37,132 nt of DNA from Burkholderia singularis (GCF_900176645.1 NZ_FXAN01000078.1:1-37132), one strand, 5' to 3'; numbered from the stretch's first letter, positions 29,133-36,695 are shown. Program-made: numbers and translations. The notes: generated from the letters alone by a model not told the origin.

Positions 29133-30386
29133 ATGAATCCATCCACTTCCACTCACGCCCCATCGCGCAACGCTGCGACGTTGCCGCTCCTCGCGCTCGC
29201 GATCGGCGCTTTCGGCATCGGGACGACCGAATTTTCGCCGATGGGCCTGTTGCCCGTGATCGCGGACGGCGTTCACGTGTCGATTCCCACGGCCGGCATG
29301 CTGATCAGCGCTTACGCGATCGGCGTGATGGCCGGCGCGCCGCTGATGACACTCGCACTCGCGCGCTGGCCGCGGCGCACCGCGCTGATCGCGCTGATGA
29401 GCATTTTCACACTGGGCAACCTGCTGTCGGCGATCGCGCCGAACTACGCGACGCTTCTGCTCGCACGGCTTATCACCAGCCTCAATCACGGCGCATTCTT
29501 CGGGCTTGGTTCGGTCGTCGCCGCAAGCCTGGTGCCGCGCGAACGACAGGCGAGCGCGGTCGCGACGATGTTCATGGGCCTGACGATCGCGAACGTGGGC
29601 GGCGTGCCGGCCGCCACCTGGCTCGGTCATGCGATTGGCTGGCGGATGTCGTTCGTGGCGACCGCCGGGCTCGGCGTGATCGCGATGCTCGGTCTGCTCG
29701 TCGCGCTGCCGAAGGGCGAAGCCGGCAAAATGCCGAATCTGCGTGCGGAACTGACGGTACTGACCCGCCCCGCGGTGCTTGGCGCACTCGCGACTACCGT
29801 GCTCGGCGCCGGCGCAATGTTCACGCTCTACACCTACATCGCTCCAACGCTCACGCAGCTCACCGGCGCGAAGCCGGCGTTCGTGACCATGATGCTGGTA
29901 CTGATCGGCATCGGCTTTTCGATCGGCAATGTGGCCGGCGGCCGGCTTGCCGATCGCTCGCTCGACGGCACGCTGCTCGGTTTTCTGCTGCTGTTGATTG
30001 CGGTGATGCTGGCATTCCCGATGCTCGCCGCGACGCATGCGGGCGCGGCGGCAAGCCTGCTTGTGTGGGGCATCGCGACATTCGCGGTTGTGCCGCCGTT
30101 GCAAATGCGCGTGATGCGCGCCGCGGCCGACGCGCCGGGTCTCGCGTCGTCCGTCAATGTTGGCGCTTTCAATCTCGGCAACGCGCTCGGCGCGGCAGCA
30201 GGCGGCGCGGCGATCTCGATGGGCCTAGGTTACGCCGCGGTGCCGATCGCAGGCGCGTTGATTGCCGCAGCGGGCGCCGTGTTCGTCGGCGCGCAGATCG
30301 TGCGTCGGCGGCGCCCGCAGCCTGCGGCGAAGGTCAGAAGCATTTCATACCCCACGCTGGCGGACCGCGATTTCGACTTGAGGTAA
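29133..30386 (+). CDS. MFS transporter (AraJ/YdhP-like DHA1 exporter)
   Basis: This 417-residue inner-membrane protein has about 12 hydrophobic segments. The opening GAFGIGTTEFSPMGLLPVIADG is the hallmark of the AraJ/YdhP (arabinose efflux / drug:H+ antiporter 1) group, and the loop LARWPRRTALIAL is the usual motif A position. Such proteins export sugars or toxic compounds using the proton gradient. ATG 29133 begins the family sequence, with AGGA about 10 bases before it; an in-frame upstream extension to 28917 is not family-like. It is divergent from the LysR gene and followed by a GC-rich hairpin. Substrate unknown. Confidence 0.9.
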   Translation: MNPSTSTHAPSRNAATLPLLALAIGAFGIGTTEFSPMGLLPVIADGVHVSIPTAGMLISAYAIGVMAGAPLMTLALARWPRRTALIALMSIFTLGNLLSAIAPNYATLLLARLITSLNHGAFFGLGSVVAASLVPRERQASAVATMFMGLTIANVGGVPAATWLGHAIGWRMSFVATAGLGVIAMLGLLVALPKGEAGKMPNLRAELTVLTRPAVLGALATTVLGAGAMFTLYTYIAPTLTQLTGAKPAFVTMMLVLIGIGFSIGNVAGGRLADRSLDGTLLGFLLLLIAVMLAFPMLAATHAGAAASLLVWGIATFAVVPPLQMRVMRAAADAPGLASSVNVGAFNLGNALGAAAGGAAISMGLGYAAVPIAGALIAAAGAVFVGAQIVRRRRPQPAAKVRSISYPTLADRDFDLR

Positions 30387-30390
30387 AACC

Positions 30391-30414
30391 GGCGGCGCGC
30401 GGCAACGCGCCGCC
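30391..30414 (+). terminator. GC-rich hairpin after the MFS gene
   Basis: A perfect 9-bp stem GGCGGCGCG / CGCGCCGCC with a 6-base loop begins 4 bp after the MFS stop. No T-tract follows, so it may be a 3' stabilising hairpin or a weak terminator. Confidence 0.55.
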
Positions 30415-30933
30415 CCTATCCGCGTTCAGTCCCAATTACCGGGACTTTAGCCCCCCAATCTCCCAAAATAGCATTATTTTCCGAAATCGAATAATCGAAT
30501 GCATACGCCCCATCCGCTTATCTTCTTCAAAAATAAAATTGAATGCCCGGCTCAATCACTCAATCAAAATCGACAATTAAAATAAGGTGCACTAGGCTTA
30601 TAAACACGAATCGATCGATTGTCAGTACTCCAGATTTACACCAATTCTCCGATAACAGAAATATCCGTCCCGCCTCCCGCTCACCGGCCGGCACTTGCTC
30701 ATTCCCCCGAACACAATGCATCGGCATCCGCGGCGCACATGGCACCGCAAACCCGCACAAGCGCTGCAGGCAAGATGATCGGCATAAGTTCGCACCGGCA
30801 AAACGGGATTCAAAAAAGCATCGGAATATTTCGCTGAAACCAGCCAGGCGCAATCAAGCAGGCTGGCCGCTGGCCCCACAACCGAATCATGGAGTACCGG
30901 AGAAATTCTCGGCTCCGTTACCTGAAAATGCGT

Positions 30934-30965
30934 AAAAAAAAGGCGATTGTCAGATAACAATCGCC
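30934..30965 (-). terminator. Intrinsic terminator on the minus strand without an upstream gene
   Basis: Read on the minus strand: a perfect 9-bp stem GGCGATTGT / ACAATCGCC with a 6-base loop, followed directly by eight Ts. This is one of the clearest Rho-independent terminators in the window. It ends no recognisable minus-strand gene and is over 500 bp from the converging MFS gene, so a minus-strand transcript of unknown nature is implied. Confidence 0.82.
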
Positions 30966-31075
30966 AAAACCATCTGCTGGTCCTACAGGCCACCCGAAGC
31001 AGATGGGACACGGTCATGCCGACCGCGCCTAAGGCACCCGGGGCAAAGTAGGCGTCCGAACCTGAACGCGATACA
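30934..31075 (-). ncRNA. Candidate small RNA ending at the orphan minus-strand terminator
   Basis: Upstream of the terminator on the minus strand is a chain of dyads. CGGTC-N5-GACCG maps at 31011-31025, GCC-N3-GGC at 31027-31035, and a 9-bp stem CCATCTGCT/AGCAGATGG with a 19-base loop at 30970-31006. Such successive hairpins ending in a terminator suggest a structured RNA. The 5' end is not known; no clear promoter was found up to 31320, so the start given is nominal. No known RNA family was recognised (not 4.5S, tmRNA, 6S or RNase P). Confidence 0.4.
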
Positions 31076-31539
31076 TGATTCAGGCGGCCACTCCTACGGA
31101 TTGCACTGGAATGTTCGTAGCGATACGTCACGCCGCACTACCGTCGCACTGTTCAGCGGCCCCAAACCTGACACGGTTCCGGCTGGTAATCCACAGTGGC
31201 GGCCAATGTCGGCCGATTCGCATTTCGCCGGTGTTCGAATCGAACTACACGGAAAACAATCGATGACACGCTTTTCACGCATTCTTTCGGTCATGTTTAA
31301 CCTCAGACGTTTTCAGTGGCACCATCATGAACGCCTGCGTCAAACACTCGCGGGATTCCATTTCCTGGCTTGTTGTTTGTGCTGCCAAAACCGTCGCTCA
31401 CCCGCACGCAAGAGCAGTGATAGGCAATTTGGCGACCCATTTCGGCGGCAGCCCATCAATGGGACAAGCAGCGATGAACAATCATGCCGTGTATCGGCGA
31501 ACGTTGCAAATATGCAATACCTATCCCAAGGAAGATAAT

Positions 31540-31578
31540 ATGTCGGAATTAACAATCCACCAAAACTGGCAATTCTGA
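31540..31578 (+). CDS. Possible 12-residue peptide ORF with strong ribosome site
   Basis: AAGGAAG lies 5 bases before an ATG that opens a 12-codon frame (MSELTIHQNWQF, then TGA). The ribosome site is better than that of most genes in the window. GC-rich dyads follow within 30 bases, including GGCG-GTGA-CGCC with a GNRA-type loop, and a long GGCGGC/GCCGCC pairing. Together these could form a leader-peptide/attenuator for the downstream queF, or the start of a gene that has decayed. Low certainty. Confidence 0.3.
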   Translation: MSELTIHQNWQF

Positions 31579-31716
31579 CAGGGTAGAGTCCTTCCCCAGT
31601 CTGGCGGCGGTGACGCCGGGTCTGACGCCTGCCGCCGATAGCAAAAAAGCCAAACCGGCCGAGCGGCTAGCCGCACGTGCAGCATCGAATACGAGCCCAA
31701 CCGCCTCTATTATTTC

Positions 31717-31734
31717 CTTATTTTATATAATAAG
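31717..31734. repeat. AT-rich inverted repeat upstream of queF
   Basis: CTTATT-N6-AATAAG, a perfect 6-bp inverted repeat in a locally AT-rich patch about 300 bp before the queF start. It could be an operator or a melting-prone promoter element. Confidence 0.35.
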
Positions 31735-31966
31735 ACGCTGCGCAAGGCATTCATGCATTCACACCTCAAATGCGCGCATGCCGGTTCCACACGCTTGCGG
31801 CGGCGTTGGCGATTTCGCAGCCGGCGCAACGCCCCGTATTAGCAAGCCGGTATATTCCAGTTCTGCAAGCGCACCGCATGCGGTATTATTGATCGCCCAT
31901 AAAAACAGTCAGGCATAACCGTGACGCACACGAAGAATTGTTTCCATTGCGTTACGAATCAAAATA

Positions 31967-31988
31967 CCGAAGGCATGCGCTTCTTCGG
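31967..31988 (+). promoter_or_regulatory. Hairpin just upstream of the queF start
   Basis: CCGAAG-N10-CTTCGG forms a 6-bp stem 28 bases before ATG 32017. If translation starts at 32017 it lies in the leader and could take part in preQ1-type control. No known preQ1 riboswitch consensus was recognised. Confidence 0.3.
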
Positions 31989-32016
31989 CTTAGACCACCC
32001 ACCAAACCGAGATGCC

Positions 32017-32820
32017 ATGGAGCTTGGCCAGCCATCCAAATACGAGTCCACTTATAACGCCGAGAGGCTCTTCGCCATTGCGCGCGCCGTGAAGCGCGAA
32101 GAAATCAGCATCACCGGCCCATTGCCGTTTTTCGGCTTCGACGTCTGGAACCATTACGAGGTGTCCTGGCTTACGCCACGCGGCCTGCCCCGCGTGGCAA
32201 TCGCGACGGTCATCGTGCCTTGCACGTCGCCGAACGTCATCGAATCCAAGACGATGAAGCTGTATTTCAACACCTTCAACAACACGCCGTTCACGGACCG
32301 TGCCGAGGTCGAGCAGATCGCCTCCCGCGATCTGTCGCGCTGCGCCGGCGCGCCCGTTTCCGTCACGCTCGAGCCGCTCGAGTATGCAACGGCGCTGCGA
32401 ATCGACGCGCCGCCCGGCACGTCGATCGACGAGCAGGACATCGCGATCGATCAGTACCATGTCGACCCACAGCTTCTGTTCGTGCACGACGAACCTGTCA
32501 GCGAGACGCTTTACTCCAATCTCTTGAAATCCAACTGCCTCGTCACCGGGCAACCCGACTGGGGCACCGTGTCGATTGCCTACGAAGGCCGGCGCATCGA
32601 TCGCGCGGCGCTGCTCAAATACATCGTATCGTTCCGCAACCATGAGGAATTTCACGAGCAATGCGTCGAGCGGATCTTCAAGGACATTCAGGATCGATGC
32701 GCACCCACGCGGCTGACCGTGAACGCGCGCTACACCCGCCGGGGCGGTATCGATATCAATCCGATACGCAGCAGCGCCCCTCTGAACGAAGCCCCGAACA
32801 CGCGACTGGTTCGACAATGA
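32017..32820 (+). CDS. queF: NADPH-dependent 7-cyano-7-deazaguanine (preQ0) reductase QueF
   Basis: QueF reduces preQ0 to preQ1 in queuosine tRNA-modification synthesis. The 267-residue product from ATG 32017 matches the long, two-domain (E. coli) type. It keeps the substrate/NADPH motif ESKTMKLYFNTFNNT at 76 onward, the thioimide-forming Cys174 (KSNCLVT), the general acid Asp181 (QPDWG), FHEQCVERIF at 212-221, and the family end YTRRGGIDINP...TRLVRQ. A GTG at 31921 is in frame and would add 32 residues including a CFHC pair. Those codons look less coding, and the family aligns from LGQPS, right after ATG 32017. Its stop overlaps the transporter start (ATGA), so the two are coupled. Confidence 0.93.
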   Translation: MELGQPSKYESTYNAERLFAIARAVKREEISITGPLPFFGFDVWNHYEVSWLTPRGLPRVAIATVIVPCTSPNVIESKTMKLYFNTFNNTPFTDRAEVEQIASRDLSRCAGAPVSVTLEPLEYATALRIDAPPGTSIDEQDIAIDQYHVDPQLLFVHDEPVSETLYSNLLKSNCLVTGQPDWGTVSIAYEGRRIDRAALLKYIVSFRNHEEFHEQCVERIFKDIQDRCAPTRLTVNARYTRRGGIDINPIRSSAPLNEAPNTRLVRQ

Positions 32821-33797
32821 CCCTGCACCGCAAGCCGACCATGGAAACCGCTTCTCACGAAATCGAAGCCGTCATCGAACCATCATTCGACAACGGCGAG
32901 TTGCAGGTGCTGGTGCGGGTGCGCGATTCCGGCGCCACCTTCAAGATGTCGCCGCGCGAGCTGAACAAGAAAATGTGGCTCGATAAATTCTCACGTGAGG
33001 ATGTCGCGCATATCGGCTTTCTCAACGCGGCCATGTATACCGACCGGCTGGTCCCGCTGTCGTATTTTCCGACGCGCAAACATCAACTGACACCCGCCGT
33101 CCTGCTGCTCGCGCTCGTTTATGTAGGCTTCCTGATGTTGTCCAACGTGACGGGCGCACGCGTGATCGAGATCAAACTCGATCTGCAGCCGGTGCTCAAT
33201 CCGATCAGCTTCGGGATTCCGGCCGCGTTGATCGCGTTTCCGATGACTTACGCATTCAGCACGATCATCACCGAGGTGTATGGGTATCGCGTCAGCCGCA
33301 TGGTGATCTGGGGCGGCCTTGCCGTGAACCTGATGTTCGTCATCGGCACCTGGCTGCTGTCGCTGCCGCCGGGCCTGCCAAGCTGGGAGGAACAGAACCC
33401 GACGCTCGCCGCCGCCTATCCGGCGCTCGCGCTCGAGTTCGCCCGAACCTTCGTCGCATCGACCGTCGCGTATTTCTGCGGCGAGTTCATCAATACCACG
33501 TTTCTCGCCAAGCTCAAGATCGCGAGCGCCGGCCGCTATCTGTGGGCGCGCATCGTTTCCAGCACCGGCGTTGCGATCGTGATCGACAGCACGTTGTTCT
33601 GCACGATTCTGTTTTGGGGCCGGCTGCCGGAACAGGTCGTATTCACGATGATCGGCGTGCAAGTCGCGGTCAAACTGGCTTACGAACTATTGTTGTTGCC
33701 CGCCGTGATCACCGTGTCGAAACGGCTCAAGCAAATGGACCAGATCGATTACTACGACTATCACACCAGCTTCAATCCGTTTTCGTTCAAGGATTGA
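32817..33797 (+). CDS. yhhQ: Queuosine-precursor transporter, YhhQ/VUT family (DUF165), with N-terminal extension
   Basis: YhhQ-type proteins import preQ0/preQ1. Six membrane segments begin at residue 92 (TPAVLLLALVYVGFLMLSNVTG). Family landmarks are STIITEVYGYR, FCGEFINTTFLAKLK, RIVSSTGVAIVIDSTLF and a last helix ending VITVSKRLK. The protein is 326 residues, about 90 more than the usual 220-240. The additional N-terminus is soluble, with strand-like IEPSFDNGELQVLVRVRDSG and a charged helical stretch, unlike anything I recognise. ATG 32817 overlaps the queF stop; ATG 32841 is an alternative. The 3' end overlaps the convergent regulator gene by 11 bp. Confidence 0.88.
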   Translation: MTLHRKPTMETASHEIEAVIEPSFDNGELQVLVRVRDSGATFKMSPRELNKKMWLDKFSREDVAHIGFLNAAMYTDRLVPLSYFPTRKHQLTPAVLLLALVYVGFLMLSNVTGARVIEIKLDLQPVLNPISFGIPAALIAFPMTYAFSTIITEVYGYRVSRMVIWGGLAVNLMFVIGTWLLSLPPGLPSWEEQNPTLAAAYPALALEFARTFVASTVAYFCGEFINTTFLAKLKIASAGRYLWARIVSSTGVAIVIDSTLFCTILFWGRLPEQVVFTMIGVQVAVKLAYELLLLPAVITVSKRLKQMDQIDYYDYHTSFNPFSFKD

Positions 33798-34386
33798 GCA
33801 GGCGTGATTCCGTCACGACGCCCAGCACCGCCACGCCGTGGCCGAACGCGTTGACCGTTTCCGGGTGCGAAGCGGTGATGTCCTTGAGCCAGACGGCGTC
33901 GCCATCCGTGATCACGCGATATAGCGTCGGCTCACGGCCGTTGAGCGCGGCGACAACGACTTGCGCGTCGCGAAACGTCGTTTCGGGCTCCACGATTACG
34001 ATCGAGCCGACGCGAAATCGCGGCGCCATCGACGGCTTCGTGCGCACCGCAAACGTGCCCGAGCGGCGCGGCGTGTCCACGTTGACGGACCGTGTTTTGC
34101 GGACGGCATGATTGCGCGAGAAATCAAGCACCTCGCCCCATTCGAGCAACGGAATGGGATAAACGCGCTCGCTATGAAGCAGATATCCCACGGTCGATCC
34201 AAGCGCATCGGCAATCGCCAGGATAGTGCCGATGCGCGGATCTTCCGTCGTCATCGACAGCACCCGGCTCAAAGTCGCGGGCGAAATTCCGGTTCTACGG
34301 GCCAAATCGGCATCGGTGAGACCTTGTTGATGCATCAGCGCGCGGATTCTCGCGACCATCAGAACCAGCCGTTGGCTCGTTTCCAT
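33787..34386 (-). CDS. XRE/S24 (LexA/CI-like) transcriptional regulator, probably unable to self-cleave
   Basis: The 199-residue protein has an N-terminal XRE helix-turn-helix (LTDADLARRTGISPATLSRVL, residues 23-43) and a C-terminal S24 fold similar to phage repressors such as P22 C2 (TFAVRTKPSMAPRFRVGSI...). Ser119 sits where the LexA/C2 nucleophile is. The position of the catalytic Lys (FKRL in C2, VKRL in LexA) reads LYRV, with Tyr156, so RecA-stimulated self-cleavage is unlikely. It converges on yhhQ with an 11-bp overlap, a layout that invites mutual control. A TTTAG-N7-CTAAA repeat lies 111 bp upstream of its start. Confidence 0.85.
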   Translation of the reverse strand: METSQRLVLMVARIRALMHQQGLTDADLARRTGISPATLSRVLSMTTEDPRIGTILAIADALGSTVGYLLHSERVYPIPLLEWGEVLDFSRNHAVRKTRSVNVDTPRRSGTFAVRTKPSMAPRFRVGSIVIVEPETTFRDAQVVVAALNGREPTLYRVITDGDAVWLKDITASHPETVNAFGHGVAVLGVVTESRLLNP

Positions 34387-34496
34387 ATTGCGTATTCGCC
34401 CCCTTGGCGATTCCTGCCCTTATGCGGGCCACCCCTGCTGCGTATATCAAACGACATTCCGGTTCACGCCCCCTATCAATCGGGCACTGCCGATAT

Positions 34497-34513
34497 TTTA
34501 GAGATAGGCTAAA
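34497..34513. promoter_or_regulatory. Dyad upstream of the S24 regulator, candidate own operator
   Basis: TTTAG-N7-CTAAA is a perfect 5-bp inverted repeat with a 7-bp centre, of the size bound by CI/LexA-like dimers, beginning 111 bp before the regulator ATG. On the minus strand a TAAAAT overlaps one arm and could be a -10, though no good -35 accompanies it. Confidence 0.45.
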
Positions 34514-35049
34514 CACCCGTCCGCATTATGGCGGCCAAAGGTGTGATCGTACCCTATCAAATCGTCCATGCGCGTGAAACCTTTGTTGCTGCTGCACGGC
34601 CGAACAGGGCTGTCCGGAACCGGCGCGCCGGTTCGGTTGACGATGCAACCCCGATTTCAGCGGCAGCGGGACGGCGTGGCCGGCAACCGCGGGGACGAGG
34701 ATGGGCATCAGCCGAATGTATCGAAAGTCAGCGTTGGCTGGACCTCGATAAAATTGAGCGGCAGCTCAGATTGAGCACATTATCAACAACAAGGCAAGCG
34801 CTTCAACACTGCGTGCGGCAACGCAAAAAATACAGACATCGACGCATCGATTGCCGATAAATCAAACCGTGGAACTTGGAAGGTTGCCCACGGCCGACAG
34901 TGAGCCTCACCCTGCCGACGATACTGCGCTGACGCCGGATTCGTCGTGATCTTGGCGTAAAGCACGGTCGCTCTGCACGCGCCGTGTTCCGGTTGCGAGT
35001 CGAGCGCCGTCGATCGACCTCGCGCGACACGATGCATGATGGATAGTGA

Positions 35050-35259
35050 ACCGGGTATTCGGATCGCCCATCAGCGGCCGCTGACGATCGCAAGCCGTGG
35101 CAGTTCGCGCCAAACGCAAACGCCGCGCTCAAGCTACGCCGTTACTGCGGCATGATCCGGCGCATCGCCTGGGCATTCGACGGCAGCATCGATGCTTGGA
35201 CGCGCGGGTTCGTGCAAGGAGGCAAGCCGCGCCGCATGCAGAAACGCCGCAATGCATGA
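35050..35259 (+). pseudogene. Possible decayed gene fragment (about 69 codons, no clear start)
   Basis: A frame open from a TGA at 35047 to TGA 35257-35259 has high GC at third positions and a protein-like composition, with KPWQFAPNANAALKLRRY and AWAFDGSIDAWTRGF. No ATG opens it near its left end and I do not recognise the family. It could be the 3' end of a decayed gene. The alternative is chance in GC-rich DNA. Confidence 0.25.
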
Positions 35260-35393
35260 GTGAAAACAACGATGCGCGCAGGAGCGCGTCGAAAAGCATG
35301 GGCGAGGCATCGCGGCGCAATTCGTTCATCCCGCTGCGTGCCAATGAGCGGAAAGCCGGCGGCTCGGCTATCGCCGACGCGGCGAAACCGCAA

Positions 35394-36380
35394 TTAGCCG
35401 ACGCTGTGCAAACGCGGCTCGAACGGCTGGACGTCTTCCTGCGCCACGACACGCAGCGGTGCAGGACGGCCCGCCTCCTGCAGCAGCCAGCCGGTCAGCA
35501 CGGCAACATCCGATTCATTGCAGGTATCGCCGTTTTCGATCAGCACGTAGCTGCCGGAATCGACGGTGCAATCCGGAAACAGTTCGACAAGGCGCCCCTG
35601 CCGCAGTAATCCGTCGATAAGCGGGCGTCGGCCGATCGCGATGCCATGTCCGTCGACGGCGGCTTGAACAAGTTGATCGTACTGGCTGAAATACAGCGCC
35701 CCGGCCGGGCGCAGGCGCGGCACGCCAAGCTCCTTCAGCAGATGGTTCCACGTATACCAAGGCCGTTCTCCGCGCGCATCGTCGATATGCAGCAGCACGT
35801 GCCGGCTCAGGTCAGCCGGCGTGCGCAATTCGCCGTACCCCGCGATCAAGCTCGGACTGCCGACCGCCACCACCGATTCGCGAAACAGCACACGCGCATC
35901 GGATGTCGAAGTTTGCGCACCCGCGTAGCGAACCGCCAGATGCAAACGTTTGCGCTTCAGATCTTCGATTTCGCTGGTTGCGGAGACGCGAACGTCGATA
36001 TCCGGATGAAGCATGCGAAACGACCCAAGCCGAGGAATCAGCCAGAGTGCGGCAAACGATACGGTGGTCGACAGAGAAATCGAGCGCTGCCCGACACACG
36101 CGGACAATTCGCCAATCGTCGATTCGATGTCCGACAGCGCGATCGAGATCGCGTCGTAAAGCGCCCGTCCCTTGTCCGTCAAAGTCAGCGCGCGGATATG
36201 CCGATGAAACAGTTCGATGCTGAGTTGTTCCTCGAGCGCTTTTACTTGCCGGCTCACCGCCGACTGCGTGATGTTCAGTTCCTGGCCCGCTCTCGTGAAA
36301 CTGAGATGCCGGGCGGCACACTCAAATCCTCGCAAAAAATCCAGCGAAGGCATGTTTTTCAAACGCTTGGAACTTCTCAT
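35394..36380 (-). CDS. LysR-family transcriptional regulator, GcvA-like
   Basis: The 328-residue regulator has a helix-turn-helix near residues 15-70 (LDFLRGFECAARHLSFTRAGQELNITQSAVSRQVKALEEQL), wording typical of the GcvA group, then an effector domain with VSFAALWLIPRLGSF and DLKRKRLHLAVRYAG. ATG 36380 is chosen over the in-frame ATG at 36353 because GAGG lies about 7 bases upstream. Its divergent partner, the usual LysR target, is not a conventional gene but an AT-rich island with a 27-codon ORF. A 17-bp palindrome (36502-36518) sits between them. Confidence 0.9.
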   Translation of the reverse strand: MRSSKRLKNMPSLDFLRGFECAARHLSFTRAGQELNITQSAVSRQVKALEEQLSIELFHRHIRALTLTDKGRALYDAISIALSDIESTIGELSACVGQRSISLSTTVSFAALWLIPRLGSFRMLHPDIDVRVSATSEIEDLKRKRLHLAVRYAGAQTSTSDARVLFRESVVAVGSPSLIAGYGELRTPADLSRHVLLHIDDARGERPWYTWNHLLKELGVPRLRPAGALYFSQYDQLVQAAVDGHGIAIGRRPLIDGLLRQGRLVELFPDCTVDSGSYVLIENGDTCNESDVAVLTGWLLQEAGRPAPLRVVAQEDVQPFEPRLHSVG

Positions 36381-36501
36381 CCGACTACCTCGCAATTTCC
36401 CCGTTTATTTCGATGGCGGAGTCTGTCTGTCGCGATGACCTCATTCAATTTCTAACAAGTGCGATCCTACATCTATTCAATTCATCGAATCATTCTCAAT
36501 T

Positions 36502-36518
36502 TCAATCGCGGCGATTGA
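36502..36518. promoter_or_regulatory. 17-bp palindrome, candidate LysR binding site
   Basis: TCAATCGC-G-GCGATTGA is perfectly symmetrical and stands out as GC-rich inside AT-rich DNA. It lies 121 bp upstream of the LysR start and 18 bp before a TTGACA hexamer (36537-36542) facing the plus strand, as expected of an activator site for a divergent promoter. No good -10 is seen at 16-18 bp from that hexamer. Confidence 0.55.
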
Positions 36519-36611
36519 GATTAACAATTTAATCTATTGACAAGCAACGCAATATCACACCTCGAATTCCATTAAATCATATCATTTACATTTTGAAGGA
36601 ATTTTACTCAA

Positions 36612-36695
36612 ATGATTAACCGATCGACAACAGCGAATGTACGCGGCAGTGCAATGGAACTGGTTCCTCCTCGTTATGTTTTGGTTTCCAAATAG
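36612..36695 (+). CDS. Possible 27-residue peptide ORF divergent from the LysR gene
   Basis: ATG 36612 opens 27 codons (starting MINRSTTANVRGSAMEL, ending PRYVLVSK) to TAG 36693-36695. AAGGA lies 11 bases upstream, slightly far. The frame is near 46% GC while the DNA on either side is about 30%, a contrast often left by selection on coding sequence. A terminator-like hairpin on the same strand follows at 36950. I do not recognise the peptide; a leader peptide, RiPP-like precursor or regulatory micropeptide are possibilities, and chance remains open. Confidence 0.35.
   Translation: MINRSTTANVRGSAMELVPPRYVLVSK

Larger units (their letters stand above)
30415..31920. other. 1.5-kb region without a convincing protein gene
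   Basis: GC drops clearly in 30440-30680 and 31700-31740 relative to neighbours. ORFs in all frames here lack family resemblance and consistent third-position GC. The region holds a minus-strand terminator with a structured sequence before it (30934-31075), a 12-codon ORF with a good ribosome site (31540-31578), GC-rich dyads (31600-31672) and an AT palindrome (31717-31734). It may be decayed coding DNA, RNA-coding DNA or the regulatory leader of queF. Confidence 0.5.
34387..35393. other. 1-kb region without a firmly supported gene
   Basis: It holds the upstream region of the S24 regulator (to about 34560) with a dyad and a repeated CCCTATCAA (34471-34479 and 34552-34560, 81 bp apart). Two overlapping plus-strand frames near 34528-34860 show no family resemblance. 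A better-looking short frame sits at 35050-35259. The rest appears to be non-coding or decayed. Confidence 0.45.

Noticed and set aside
30622..31131. 169-codon minus-strand frame across the terminator
   Set aside because: It reads straight through a strong terminator on its own strand and shows no family features.
31212..31255. tRNA-like TTCGAATC segment (possible T-arm)
   Set aside because: The flanking bases do not form a 5-bp T stem, and no acceptor, D or anticodon arms can be drawn around it.
31503..31518. GTTGCA-N3-ATGCAAT resembling the fadH palindromes
   Set aside because: The arms are in the reverse order with a different spacing, so it is not the same site.
31327..31578. 83-codon plus-strand frame ending with the 12-residue peptide
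   Set aside because: The upstream part has no ribosome site, no family resemblance and poor third-position GC; only the last ATG has good initiation signals.
34528..34860. Overlapping plus-strand frames of 110 and 68 codons
   Set aside because: Arg/Gln-rich, chance-like composition, no ribosome site and no recognised family; the two overlap each other in different frames.
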